A DNA stretch of 64,000 bases from Scatophagus argus (GCF_020382885.2 NC_058504.1:13589019-13653018); one strand, 5' to 3'. Positions 13,037 to 27,200 are shown, counted from the first letter of the stretch. Notes: generated by a model not told the origin, from the sequence alone. Program-made: numbers and translations.

Positions 13037-13604
13037 CTGCTAGAAATCATACTGTGTTAAGGTGTCATTCATTTCTTTATGTCAACCCTGGTGGGATGCT
13101 TTCACCTCAGATGCCATCAGTGGTCTGCAGATGACTCCTGGGAGAAATACACTGCATAGAACAGAGTTATTTCTTGCAGCATAACATTTGATTTTATTAT
13201 GTCACGATCAGTGCAGTGAATGAACTGAACAAGAGCCATTTGGGTCTGTGGTGACAACAGCCAGGATCTTACGAGATTAATTTGTCACTACTCACAGTTA
13301 TAAAGTACCAGCACAGCATCTGAACAGTGGAAGTTAACATGGTGAAAGATCAGGAATGTATGGGGTATTTTTCAGGCTTCTGTGTTTGGAGCCTTTGTAC
13401 ATAAATATAAAAACTCATACTGTGGGTTAAACCTGTCTCATTATTCATAGTGTCACATTTAGTGAATTTCTGACAAGCATTTTTAAACATTGTCTGTGAC
13501 ATCATAATGTTCATTACATTGTCTTTTTTTTATTTCCTACAATCTTAATATTCCACAACATAATGACTTTGTTGTAAGGCTTTCTTGAAATGTTTTCACT
13601 TGTT

Positions 13605-13610
13605 ATTAAA
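13605..13610 (+). terminator. Candidate rbm22 poly(A) signal
   Basis: ATTAAA lies about 570 bases past the rbm22 stop codon. It is the most plausible signal in the 3' UTR, but no cleavage site can be proved from sequence. Confidence 0.4.
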
Positions 13611-13966
13611 ATGACACATATTTGTCATTAATCATCTCAGGGTGTATATTTTGGATGGAGATGCGAGAGAGGGGAGTCAGGTATTGATACATGATGGGGT
13701 CACATGCTGCTAAGGATGTCAAAAAGGAGGGACGACAGAACTGATCAGCTGGTCGCGACCTTGTCCTGGGCTCTGCTGTGGTAATAAACTGATTCCGACA
13801 CTCGTGACTTGCAGATCAAACCACTCAGCAGTAGCAAACCACTTTATATATCATGCAGGATTGTTTTCTTTCTTCTCTCCCGCCGTGCCCGTTGCTCAGT
13901 GGAGAGAGGAAGGAGAGGAGCAAGCATAGGTCAATGCTTTAGTCTTTAGCAGATCAGCCCTTTTTT

Positions 13967-16900
13967 TCATAGTTCGTTAGATTCAGGGCAGTAATCAATT
14001 CCCCATCCCCTGGGTGCTCTGTTGAAGTTGGGCCGCCGACACATAAGGTCCTGATGGATGCTGGGCAGATTCCTGGACTCCACTGCCTCAAAGCTAATCA
14101 CTGGGATTGCCCTCTGGCTGGCCATAGGTCCCCCAAATGGCATGGCAGATCTGAGAGACAGAAAGACCTCACTAAGCAGGCTGATTGCTTTGTGTTTCAC
14201 GTTCCTGGCAGAAAAGAGTCTCGGGTGTCACATAACTCAAACTCCCTCCCTTAATGGGGGACAACCCTCACACAATAAGCTACTGAGGTCATCTCTGGTT
14301 TGAACTGGAACTGTTAACAGGGGAAAACTGCCTGGGTTGAAGGATTGCTCAGGCAGAATGTGTTGAACTCAATCTCTTCTACTTGCGTAGCTGCTGAGTT
14401 CAGATTTAATTGAGGCATCACACTTTCATCTCATTGTCAACAGATCTGTCCACAGGAGGTACAGTTCCAGACTGGTTGGCAGAAACTGAGTGACTGACAG
14501 TTTTAAATTTTGAGTTTGTCTTTCACATATTCTCAGTTTCTCCCTCTGCCCAAACTTAACCTCGATCCTCGATCCTGATTCTCTGTGAGCCATGAGAAAG
14601 TCGATTCTCTTCCGTGCGTAATCTGTCTTGTGTGGGCAGTGGGGCATTAAAAGCTTGTGGCCCCACCAGTGGCTCATCTTTCAAGAGCCACAGTTCAAAA
14701 TAGCCATCACATGGTCACACTCCAAGGAGGTGCAAGCCAAAGAGGCTGGATTCATTTTCAAACTGGAAACATGGAGTGGAGCCGAGGGAAGAGATGATTG
14801 TCATGGATAACGTGGTTAGGTCATCTGTGTGGCTATTTGAAGATGGGTGGCTCTCAGCTCCTGCGCCCCTAATTTAATAATTGTTAAACTGGGGGGCACA
14901 GATGAATTTAAAACTTGATGATTAATTTGGGTGAACAGAGTAAAGCACACTTACCTGTTGAAGCACCTGTAGTTGGCAGGCTGTAGTCTTTGTGGAAGTT
15001 GAGGTGGCTGGATACTGAGGACCACTTCACTGCCTCCCAAAGCTTCTGTCCATGGGGAACAGTACGACTTGGGGATTACTGTTGTGTTGAATTTCTCATG
15101 AGGAATGTTCTTCAGGGGGCCAGAATATCCTAAGAGAAACAACACTTTAATGTGAGTGGGCAGAAATGACTTCCCACTAGGGGTAAAGGCAAAGTTGTGC
15201 TGTTATAATCTGGAGTAATTTTGTTCAAATTCAAAGTAGCAAAAGAAGGTACCCTGTGATGAGGATGATGGATAATGCCAGATTCTGAAACTTCATTGCA
15301 ATTTCCATTAGATGACTTAAATAAGCCCCAGCAAAGCACAACCACATCTAATATGCATATGAATCACTTTAATATCATTGTCAACAACAGGAACTTCAGT
15401 AATTAGATGTCAGTGTGAATCCTCCTTAATAAACAGCTTAGCTCACTGTCAGTCAGATTGGAAGCAGTGCCTTCTGTCAGGCTAAATACACAACGGCACT
15501 CAGCAAAGATGGTCACAGATAACTGCTCTCTGCATACTGCAAACTCTCCCGGGGCTGATAATGATAAACTTCATTTATTTGCTCACTGCATTTCCATATA
15601 ACAACTGAACAGTAGCAGACATAAGGTGAGATACAGTGTCCATACGTTGCCCAAGCATTTGGCCCTGTGGTGAGCCAGTCCTGTGGCCATTTACCTGGAG
15701 CCAGGACGTCCGGACAGCCTTTCTTTGATACAGTCTTCTGAAGGTTCATGACCAGGCTATGCTTACCAGTCATGGAGAAAGCCTGGTTCTCTTTTCCCCC
15801 CTGTGGCTCTGGGATGACCTGCCGGGGAGGAACAGCCTCTGGATGCGCCTGAGAATGGGGGAAGAGTCTGATTTTGTTTCAAGATTCAAAGATTTATTTG
15901 TCACATGCTTTTGTTTCGGCATGCTGGGATGGCATACTCTGGAGGAGATGATGTGATAAAAGATTAGGATGTAATAATAATTAGAAAAAATAATAAAACA
16001 TAAAGGGTAAAATTTAAATGACTAAAAATGTCAAATTTATGCAAAATCAGTTTGATGTGTCTTTTTTTCAAAATGCAAAATGTCACATTTGTAGGCAGAC
16101 CATAACATTTAAAAAAAAAAAAAACATTGTGCAAATGTAATTGCATTCAAAGACAGATGCTCTGGACAGAGGGACGAAGTTTTTTCTTTTAACTCCATCC
16201 ATCTATCACTTTGTCTCCAAGCCGCGTTCTTGATGGAGGGAACTGAGGGAATTTCATTACATCTGGCACAAACATCTACTTGGACTCAAGCGTAAAATGG
16301 TTACAGTTAGGTGGTCAAAGGTCATGGTCACTGTGACCTTGAAAAACACTTTTCTGTCCATTACTCAACACCATTACTCATATTTCACATTTGGTCTCAC
16401 ACTAATCTTGGGTGCCCACCTTGAAACCTTGCCACTTTATCAAGAACTACACTTATTGCCCTTAATTATATTCCTTAAGAACTCGTCACTACATGCATTA
16501 TATGACTCTGGATGTACCCTTCAACTTGACTGGTGTGTGGAGTTTGTCCTGAACTAAAGACCTAAAGTGAAGGTATCTCAGGAGCTGCTGCAGCTGAAAA
16601 TGTGTGTTCCAGGGACATGTCGACTTCATGAAATTCTTGGGGTACCCCTCTAACATCTCTCCCTACAAAGCTCATTATTAACGGTATTCCTGTTTGACTA
16701 AAATGTTTATACTTGTGTCATTCAAGCTGGAAGATAGAATTACTGTGGTGAGATGATAAATGCTTTTTGCTGTACTCAAGACACTGAAAAAGGTCAGAGA
16801 AGAACGTCGCTGGATGTTAATTAAGCCCCCTGATGGATTCAACACACTAATAAGCTGTTATTAAACATTAACTATGTATCATAAACATAATTTGGGGTGT

Positions 16901-18128
16901 GTGGATTACAGTAAATCAGGACACAGGAGTCAGTGTATGTGCTGCTCTCTCAGTTCCTTACATTGTTGGTGTTAGCCCCATTGGCAGTGTTCTCCAGTGT
17001 GAACCTCTCGACTCTCTTCTGTCTCTCCTGAAACATGCGAGAGCCCCTATTAGATGGAAGGTTGAGCTCCTCCATCATCAAGTCTTTTGGAACGCTCATC
17101 TTCTTCCCCAGATTCAGACCCCCTGGCACAACAAATGGAGGTGCTTTAATCATTTTCAAAATGTTAGTATTGGAGTAGAGAAGTCAGTTTGCTGTAGGTT
17201 ATTATGCTGTGTGGCACGAATAGCTCTTGACATGCATTGTTGGTGCAAAGGCAGTGACAAGAGTAACTTCCAAACATTTGGAAAGAGAAGGAAAGTAACT
17301 CAGACTAATAAGGACCTTTGGCAAGTCTAAATGTCTCCTGTGATCTTCTTGTTTCTGTCAATTTCAAACAGCTGAGGGGGACTGAAATAAAAACAATACT
17401 GTTTGCAGCATCACTAAGCACAGTATTTGCTCTGGGTGTCTTCTCATGTTATATCGTGGCACAGCAGAGGGTCTGAAATAGCCTTGAGATGATATCAAGG
17501 GGTGCGTAATGCATGTTGTGGTCCCGGATTGCATGGGTAACTGGGCATATAAATAGAATCTTTGGATGAAAGACTCACGTAAGAGTGGATGGCCCTCACT
17601 TGAAAAGAAGTCCGGGCATGTGCCACCCTTGAGGAACTGTCTTTGATCGGACTGTGTAAAATTCAGTGGTGGGAGTCACATTTTGCTGAGTTTAGGGGAC
17701 TTGGTTTCAAAGCCTAGCTGGCAGACAGCACTGGAAAACAAACAGTACATCTGGGATGGTCCCTGCTGAAAGAGAATCTCAACAGCAGACTGGCAGTCCT
17801 GTGATTTGGGTGTACCAAACTGCAGGCGATGGATTAACACACTTTGATGTTAATACAGCTGACATCTCATGCAGACCGGCATGCAAACTAATTGGTGTAT
17901 TAATTTAAATAGTAATACATGTATTAATATGCACTAATAAGTATATTAGTTAACTTCCAAATGTTATGTATGTTCAATTTTAAAGTTTTAGTTCTGTTTC
18001 AAAATGTAGTCTGGGGCAAAATAAAATCCAAGCTTACCTCCTCTGGCCTCCTTGGACAGAGCCTTAGCCTGCAGCATCCTCTTCTTAGTCATATCACCAT
18101 GGCCTGCCTGCATCATCATCATCATCAT
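13967..18128 (-). CDS. myoz3: Myozenin-3 (calsarcin-3, FATZ-3)
   Basis: Striated-muscle Z-disc scaffold. The known family binds calcineurin, alpha-actinin, filamin and telethonin. Coding exons in transcript order: 18128-18038, 17122-16962, 15848-15767, 15129-14955, 14150-13967. Joined, they give 230 residues in an unbroken frame. Hallmarks are LGKKMSVPKDLMMEEL and NRGSRMFQERQ near the N-terminus, the central KFNTTVIP and NYRCFNR motifs, MPFGG, and a C-terminal FNRAPRGW followed by ESNEL. The last matches the family's ESEEL-type ligand for PDZ proteins such as ZASP. The start is a run of six consecutive in-frame ATG codons (18111-18128) made by a (CAT)n repeat, so the true first codon is uncertain by up to five residues. 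It is convergent with rbm22, as I recall for human MYOZ3/RBM22. Confidence 0.95.
15879..15910. repeat. Fragment of a dispersed teleost repeat
   Basis: A phrase of the type 'caagattcaaagatttatttgtcacatg' is familiar as part of a common fish interspersed repeat. It sits in the myoz3 intron between exons 2 and 3. Assignment is from memory only. Confidence 0.3.
16244..16360. repeat. Decayed interspersed repeat ('ggtcaaaggtca...cactgtgacct' type)
   Basis: The stretch contains 'ggcacaaacat', 'ttggactcaag' and 'ggtcaaaggtcatggtcact', the successive phrases of a very common teleost repeat. It lies in the myoz3 intron between exons 2 and 3. The element family is not assigned. Confidence 0.4.
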
Positions 18129-18452
18129 CTTCCCCCGATGGACACATGTTTCCATGTGAATTATTATTCTTAGAATAAGGATTTTTCTAAACTGCAGTTT
18201 GTTTTTTGAAACATCTGCTACTTAATTATATTAAAGGTGCCTCCAAGTTTCTAAAATTACAGTATTTACTTATGTGAACTGTCTATTTGCATTAATTTAA
18301 TCTGTAACTAGAAAAAAATCAAAAGTTTCCAAGTACATTAATATGACAGTGCATCATCACATTTTAAAGCATTTCATCAGTTCACTTGAGAACCTGGCGG
18401 CTTCCACACAAGCCTGTTGCTGTTTATGTTGATAGGAAATGCCTGCACTCAC

Positions 18453-18630
18453 CTCAGTCCTTACTTGTGTCTCCTGTCTGACTGGGTTTTGGAGCTGGTG
18501 TGGATGGTCGAGTGGTTTGCCCCACGCTGGAGCTGAGATGCTTCCACACGTCAGTCTGACACTCCTCAGCAGAGAGGGAACAGTCTGTACCAAACTCATC
18601 CCAGGATGCCTCAGGCACTTACCTCACTGG
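18453..18630 (-). other. Candidate noncoding 5' exon(s) of myoz3
   Basis: Two good minus-strand donors lie upstream of the myoz3 start exon: GACTGAG|gtgagt with its last exon base at 18453, and CAGTGAG|gtaagt with its last exon base at 18623. Either could end a 5' UTR exon that splices to the coding exon near 18128. No transcript evidence is available. Confidence 0.35.
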
Positions 18631-18639
18631 GTTATTTTA

Positions 18640-20195
18640 GCAGAGGCTAAGGGAGTGAGGATGGATGGAGGGAGTGTTTGGGAGGTGGCTGGAAATGGGT
18701 GATTAAGAGGAAGGGGCAAGTATAAAGATTAACATCCTCACTTTGAGCCTCTTTGATGATAAAAATCTGATCCCTTCTCTCTTTGTATGTGTGTGTTTGT
18801 GTGTGTGTGTGTGCACGTGCTTACAACTGCTGTCGACACAGTGACACTGAGCGAGCATGCAGTCTCTCCACTTTAAACACGATTTCTGTTTTCACTCTCT
18901 TTTCTCTCTTCTCTAAAACCCTTTGGTACCTACTTTGCCCTATGCACTTAGGTGCTTACACACACACACACACACATACACACACACACACACACCTTAT
19001 GTTTCCCATATACAGGCAGTTTCAGTTGTCCAATTTGCCATCAAAGGTTAAACTGTCAGTTTGCTCTTCCACTTTTGATGGTGTGAGACCTTTGACGTCC
19101 TTTTCCTTTCACACCGCTGTGAGTTATGGCGCTCTCCATATCTCTCAGTTGCCCAAGATTGTAAAAGATTGAAATAAGTAATGGAAGAATCCTTTTTTCG
19201 TATGTGTTTCCGTTTAGTTGTTGACTTGCCAGCTGCTGAGAAATTCCAGTGAATTCTGTGTGAACGCACACATTGTGTTACACTAGAGGAGATGCACTTT
19301 AGCTTTATATTTAGCCGCCCTTTCTGAACTCAAGTTAGTCTTTATTGAGCAACTTTTTCCTCCCCAACAAACTGATTCACTGAGCTCAGCGGGAGCCTAG
19401 AGGGAAAAAACATTTTCCTTCACCCTGTTGAGATTGGATATCGATTTTGCACCTGTCCTGCTCTCCAAATGCCACTGTCCCCCCAGTGGGAAGCCCTCAC
19501 AATGATGTGGCATCATTCTGAGCCACAGAAAATGATCTGCTGACACACAGCTGAATTTGAATAGTTGCTGAGCATTAAAGGTTTATTTAAGAGTGTTTGC
19601 TTAGTCGGTTAGTAGGTCAGTAGTGTTTTGCTTGTTAATACGATTCAGCTTTTATGTGTCATCTTACAATTACAGTCAATCTGGGTTTTTATTAAAAAGC
19701 TGTTTAGTACATTTCATTACAAATGGAGTTATTTCAACAAGTGTTATTAGTAAGTTAGTGATTCACAAGGTCATTTTCTTGAAATGGATAAACAAGGAAA
19801 GAAAAAGATAGATCTGGTCAAATTTTGGTGACTGGTGTCATCTGGGTTTGAGAGGTGGCCTCCGCAGTGTGTTCATGTCACATAGCAAGACGTGTACAGC
19901 CACCAGGTGCTGACAGCTGACATGAGAACAATGGAGACCCATTCTGACGCAAGGGCTTGTGCATTTACTGCACCTTTAAAACCATTAGTCCTGTTGGCTT
20001 TCAGATGAAACTTTATTTGGCTGGCTAGTCTGAGGAGGACCAAAACTCCACAGGCCGTGTCAAGAGCAAGAGAGAACGAAGCAGTAATATTCAGTACATG
20101 GCTTTTTATAGGTTCACGCTGAAAGCTAAATGCATTAAGATTCAGTTTGCTGCACTGGAAAAGTCATTGTTGTGAACTTTTCTCATTCGCTTGCA
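18640..20195. other. Interval between myoz3 and gucy1b2
   Basis: No coding exon is recognised. It holds (GT)n at about 18785-18812 and (CA)n at about 18959-18995. A good acceptor ending at 20195 shows that gucy1b2 probably has a noncoding 5' exon somewhere in this stretch, but I cannot place it. Confidence 0.5.
18959..18995. repeat. (CA)n microsatellite
   Basis: CA units with one CATA interruption. Confidence 0.9.
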
Positions 20196-20283
20196 GGTGC
20201 CTTTTGGGAGGACTGTTGGAAGTCAGTCAGTTGGGAAGCTGTCTTGACAGTGCTCAGCTTGAGCTTCAATCTCGAGAGACAAA

Positions 20284-23200
20284 ATGTACGGGCTGCTGTG
20301 TGAGAGTCTTCATGACTTCATCAAGGAGTCGTACGGAGATGATGTGTGGAAGCTGGTCAGGGAGAGAGCAGATGTCAGGTTACACTCCTTTGTCACCCAC
20401 CAGGTACAGAGTCTCTGACATGAATATGATATAATAATATAATTCTATGCATGCATTGAATAGTGATTTATTTGTCACCTGTCTTTGTGCATCCAAGTCA
20501 ATCTGTCTGCGTTTTTTGTCTGAAGCCTCACATTCCTGATGTCAAAACATACATTTCTGTGTGTGTGTGCGTGTGTGTCTGCAGGTGTATAGTGAGAGTG
20601 TGATTCCCCGTATTGCAAAGGCAGCCAGTGGAGTGACAGGCACACCTTACAATGAACTGATGAACTCCTGGGGTGTCTACTTCCTGGGCTTTGTTGGGAA
20701 GTATGGCTATGACAGGATTCTCAAGGTGAAAAAAGAGCTCAGATCTCAGAACACTGTGGTGTTTTAGTAGATGTACGAGAACAGTATTAAATACCCAGTA
20801 ACCTGTGAATCCTTAAGAGTACAATTGTCCTGGTGTAAAGTTATGGTTTTTAAGGTTTAAAGTTAATGATTTGCTTCTCTCATATATCTGATATTACATA
20901 TAATTTGTCATGAAATTAGTGCATTACATGCATCAATATAAACACTGCATTTCTGGTCATAATTTCAGTTGAGCCCAAAGCAGATACTTTGAATGTCTGA
21001 ATATTTCTTACAGCCTGTGCTTTTAAGAAATTATGAAATTAAGAGTACCATTCAGTGCTGTGATACCATTACATTTTCAGCCAAAGTAGGAGCAAAATAT
21101 GACAGACCTTTAGAAAAGGTACCAGTGGCAATTTTGCACTGCGGTGTCATGAAGTTGCAGGACTCACATAAGATGGATTATAAAATAAGGGTCACAGCAG
21201 CAAAGGGCAAGATATCCTGTTTTATAGTCACTTTTATGGGTCAAGCCTCGTATTTTTTTTTACCGTAATTGGTTTGTCCTCAAGCACAGGCTAAAATAAT
21301 TGTTGTGACATTATTAGGGTATCCAGAGTCACAGAATACATTATATAATGAGTAAACTGACTTTTTTTTTGTCAGTCCATTATTCCTTTTTGGAGTAACT
21401 TTCTTAAACATGACCTGTCATCCTCTGCCTCCAGGTGCTGGGCCGTCACGTCCGTGACTTTGTCAATGGCCTTGATAATCTCCACGAATACCTGCGCTTC
21501 AGCTACCCCAAGGTGCAGCCTCCAACCTTCTTCTGCCAGGAGGAGTCTGCCACTGGAGTCACCCTGCACTACAGGTCTGAAACGAGGAGGATAAGGAGGA
21601 GGGCAGAGGGTTGAGAAGAAGGGAGAGACTGATGCATTGTCTGGCATCAGACATAAAAGCAGAAGAGGAAGAGGGCAAACAGATAGAAAGCTGTGTGATT
21701 AGACTGATATAGAATTTTCTTCCTGTGGGACCTGCAGGAGTAAGCGTAAAGGTTATCTGCACTACGCTATGGGTCAGCTGAGGCAGATGGGGAAACAGTT
21801 CTACGACACCGACATCCACGTGGAGGTGTTGTCTGAGCAGATGGTCGGAGACTACTCCCATGTCACCATGAGGTACACACACATACAAAAAGTACACTGA
21901 AGTATTGTACATGTTTAGACAGGTGTACTTTATTTGAGTATTTCAAGTATTTTTATAGTAGCACTTCCACCAAAAAAACATTTACTTTACTTATTTTCAG
22001 ATGGTGTCATTTAAATGACTGAAGTATTATTGAAGTATGGGATTTTTCCCTTCAGAGAAATAACATTTTTAGCGCCCGTGACATTGTGTAAATTTCAATA
22101 CCACAGTTATTTGCTGAGTCGTTACCGAGAATGTTAAGTACAGCTTGTTGATAATGGAAGTAGCAAAGAAACGAGCCATTTTACCACTTTAGCTGAGATG
22201 AGGAAAATGGTTCATCACAAAATCACAAAAGCATTTGACAGTGTAATAACACTCACAGTAAGAGAAAATATCTGTGACACATTTCTAAGCATATCTTGAC
22301 AGCCGACGTCACAGGACGCTTTAATGAAATGTTAACGCAACCATCAGTCACATACAGTATATCATTTTTTTCTTCAGATTTAATATATCATACACAATAT
22401 ATTTATATATATATATGTAATATAATATATAATATTATATTATACTTTTGATAATTTAAGCACGGTTAACCCTTTAACGCCAAACGTATCACATTTGATA
22501 CATGAGTTTTTCAGTTTTTCCACATGAGTATATATTATTATTATAATATTTTTTTCCCTGAAAAACCTGATGTATACAATCAGATACATGCAGTGCACAG
22601 ATATGATATTTGAAAATTTTTTTGTTTGTTTGTTCAGAGGGACTAATAAAGGCTCCAAGTTCAAAGAATTGGAATAATTCTGTCAATTATTTAATAGTTT
22701 GGGCTTTACAGGGTTAAGTGTGGTTTCCTTGTAATACTTAGGTACATATGCAATACTTGTTGACCTGTATGTGTGAGCAGGCTGAACTTTGACAACTCAG
22801 CCTATCGCTACATCATGAAGGAGGATGAGGAAGAGCAGGAGATTTTGCCCATCACATCAGATTTCTTCTTTGAGGTCTTCCCCTTTAACATCGTCTTCAG
22901 ACAGGTAATCCCACTGAGTTACATTCCTAAACTCGCCAGGGCAGTAATGAATGAAATGAAGTGGTAAATGTATGAACAGTCACCACATTTCCTTGATTCT
23001 TTAGGACATGGTGGTGCATAACGTTGGCTCAGGCTTAGCCACCGTTTTCCCTGATCTGGATGGAAAGAAAATAAACGATGCCTTCTTACTGGCTCGCCCC
23101 CTAGTGGAGTTCACCTGGAACATGGTAAGACAACACTTTCCATGTTCACACAGGCAAAATTATAACGCTTCCAGTCAATTCAGGTCAAACTTTGGCAACA

Positions 23201-24256
23201 GCGTCAATAAACAACAATGTATCTTAAAATATCAGCTATATTGTGCACACAGATCATCTCCCACCCCAACAACCTGTTTGAAATCATGTCGAAGGAGCCT
23301 GTGAAGAGAGAGAGGAACCTCCACAATCGAGTCCAGAGTAAGAGTGGGAGCCATGCAAACACTTGCAGGGGTGTGTTTCTGGTGGGCGAGGACTTGCTGG
23401 CTTGTGGTCAGATCAGTTTCACTGCAGTCATTTGCAAAAGACATGTTTAGTTTCATTAAAATAATAAAAGAGCAGGTGTGCAGTAAAATGGATGTCTCTT
23501 CATGTACAGGAGCACTAACATCAACATTTAATCTTGATAACAATGCTTAATTACAGTACAGATTTCAGGAGGTCTTACAGTTTCACAAATGTTGTTGTTT
23601 GATGTCTTCTTTCATCTTAAATTGATTGAATTTAGTGGAACAGAGGCCTGCCCTGATTGTTATGATTGGAGGGTGTGAATATGATTGTTTATGACTCTGA
23701 CAGTTTATCCTGTTTTTCACAGATTCTGACTATGAAAATGCAAATCGCTCTGCTGATGTAGATGTGGAGCTCATGGCTTTCCAGTCCATCATTGGAGATG
23801 ATTACAAAGGTCATTTCATTTCTGTTATCCAAAAAGAAAAACAAAGAACAAGACCTACACATACAGACTGATAGTGACAAAATAAATAAATCCTAATAAA
23901 GACACAGGCACAATAAAATACGAAACACTTTCACAGGAAAGGTTTGACAATTTGGGAAACACACTTATTTGCTTTCTTACTGAGAGTTGATGAGTTTCCC
24001 TGAAATGCTATGCTACACCTATTAGAGCCGCAGCCTTAGTACAGTGCACTTATTATGTACTGCTGAAATGTAACACAAAAACAACACTCAGGTTGGTCTT
24101 GTTGTCAATTCATCGTGCTCCTCTTCTCAGATGGTAACAGTGCTAATGCGATGGAGAGCTGGGGAGATGGGAGCCGCTGCCTAAAACTAAAAGGACAAAT
24201 GAGATACATGCCAGAGTGGGAGTCTATCATCTTCCTGGGAACCCCTGTGTATGGCC

Positions 24257-24292
<36 letters not shown>

Positions 24293-27200
24293 TGCACACC
24301 CACACCCACAGAGCTTTATGAAAACTGAAACACTACAGTTGAAAAGTAAAACATTCTAAAAAGCAGCAAGAGCTCAACTGAATTACGAGGCTGGAAATAA
24401 AAGCTTGGGCACTGAATCAAATCAGGGGCCCATTCTAATAGCACTTACCATGCATGAAATGAGCTGCTAATTAGCTTGTAATCAGACAGTGCAGCTCTTG
24501 TGAGTCTAATGGGAACCCATCTGCAACTGTGGGTGTTTTCCACCGAGTACATAACCAAAACATCTCCCTCCTCTTCTAAAACATTTTGTTTTGGAAGTAA
24601 ATGCTCTTACTTAACTACTAAAATGTTTAATGCCATCTCACAGTGCTAACATTATTAATACTGCAGTAAACTAAAAATAATATCTCAGAATGGCTGTCTT
24701 TTTAATTCCACATTATGCAGACACTGCAAATGTTATTTCTAATAAAGAACATGTTATTAAAATGATCATTGTTGTCATTTGTTCTGATTTTTCTCTGTCT
24801 GTGTATGTATGTATGTGTGTCTAGGATGGAGAGCCTCAGTGCCATGTTTAAAACTGGCCTGTACATCAATGACCTGAGCATGCACGACTCCAGCAGAGAC
24901 CTGGTGCTGGCTGGCACACAACAGTCAGAGGAGCTGAAGAGAGCTCTCATACAGGTTCACTCTGCTCTGAAGAGCAGCTGAATTTCATATGTGTGATCTG
25001 CATTATGTAAAATTGCTCTGAAGCCCTTCTTTAATCTAGAAGCCTGAGATGAAAGGCACAGATGCAAATTTAAAGTGTTATTCTTTCTATTACCCACTGT
25101 GAGACCAGGAGCAAAAGAAATCCAGTAAACTCGAGGAGAGCATGAAGATGCTGGACTATGAGATGAAGAAGACTGATGACCTTCTGTACAGGATGATTCC
25201 CAAGCCAGTGGCCAAAAGGCTGCGCAAAGGAGAGCCAGCTGTAAACACTTGTGAGGTCAGCATTGTGGATATTGCCACAAGAGTTTTCATCTAACTTTTG
25301 CAAACTCTTTCAAAGACTTAGATGAAAAGACTGGCACCACTCTCATGGCATATGGCAACCCAAACACGAAGCTGCAGCAGCCAGTTAGCTTAACTTAGCA
25401 CAAAGACAGGAAACAAGGGGGGATATCTAGCATGGCTGTGCAAAACAAGTGCAACAAAATCCACTGACCGTCACCTCCAAAGTCCAAGAATTACATACAA
25501 GATACGACATGAGTCCTGAGTGCTTTCAGCATATCAACCTGCCTGCTCATCAATTCTCATATCTCTTCTCTCCCAGGTGTTCCCAGATGTGACCATTCTT
25601 TTCAGCGATGTTGTGGGATTTACTCGCATTTGCAGCCACATCACTCCAATGCAGGTCGTCTCCATGCTCAACACCATGTACACGCTGTTTGACACGCTCA
25701 GTGAGAAGCATCGTGTCTTCAAGGTTTGCGTGCTTTCTTCATCTTTAATGCACTTCAACCATAAGTGCTGCTTTGTAACAGCTGCCGCTCCTGTCATCTT
25801 CCAGGTTGAGACTATAGGAGATGCCTACATGGTTGTAGCCGGGGCTCCAGAGAAGACAAAGTACCATGCTCATAACATCTGTGACATGGCCCTGGATATG
25901 GTTCGCTCCATAGATCACCTAAAAGACCCCTCTAATGGCAACAACATACAGATTCGTGTTGGTGGGTAGAAGACCTGTGGCACTGTTTGTGTGTTTATGT
26001 CAGTGTGTGACTGCCAGTGGACTAACCTGTTGTTCTGTTGCAGGGATCCACTCTGGGATGGTTGTGGCTGGTGTGGTGGGACATAAGATGCCACGTTATG
26101 GTCTGCATGGGGACACGGTCCACACTGCATCTGCCATGGAGAGCAATGGAAAGGTAAGTAAAGAGAGAGAGACATGGGATTAAGGGGTACTATTGTGTAT
26201 TTTATTCTTAACTTCCTGTTTGTTCTTTATCTCATTCAGGAGATGCACATCCAGCTCAGCAGCGCCACCTATGAGCACCTGAAAGGAAGTCACTTTATTT
26301 TTGAAAGGAGGGGCATAATTACCATCAAGGTTAGGGGTCCAAACTGTTACCACAGCATCTACACTCACCACAGTAATTACAGTCACTCAGCCACTACAAT
26401 AATATATAATCAAAATGATTTGCTGTAGAACACATGAGCATTAAACAATGGTGATTTGGTCGTGTTCAGAGCAGTCTGACCATCTCCACTTAAAGGTAAA
26501 TACATGTCATAATCACATCACACACAACTTGCCTGACACTAAACAGTGAGGTTGTTATCTGTGTGAATGGAATATATGTGTATCAGCAATCACACATAGT
26601 AAACACTTGTGAATAATAACTCACACTGTCTTGGCTAGAGCCAGCACACTTAATATTCGGAGCTGGCAATTGCAAGTCTATTCTATCACAGGGTCTGACT
26701 TTGTGGCTGTACATTCAGTGATAAAGGCAGCAAAGTGACTCCCAAAGGGTTCTGAGGCAGCTGATTGTAGATGGCGATTTCAGGAAAGCAAGATTCATTT
26801 TTCATCTGGGAATTTTTGACTCCTGAAAATCTACCTCTTGCCATTTTAATCCCCTCTATGAAAAAAGCTGTTTTTATGACTGTATGTTTTTGAATAAGTG
26901 CTTATGCGAAGAGCTTTTATGTGCAGACCGAAATCGCCTTCTTACATTTTCTTTCCCTTCATCCACTTCTAGGGGAATGTTGAAATCGAGACGTACTGGC
27001 TGAAAGGAAAGAGAGACAAAGACGGGAATGCTCAGGCAGCGTGTCCCCAGTTTGAGACACAGACCATCAGTAAGGCCATCAGCAAGGCAACCATCTCAGG
27101 CCCTGAGGCCACAGGGGATGAAGAGGGACTGGTAAGAATCCAACTAAGACATGCTTGAATAGTATATGCTCTCATTTTCTTGGATGCCATCATCATCAGT

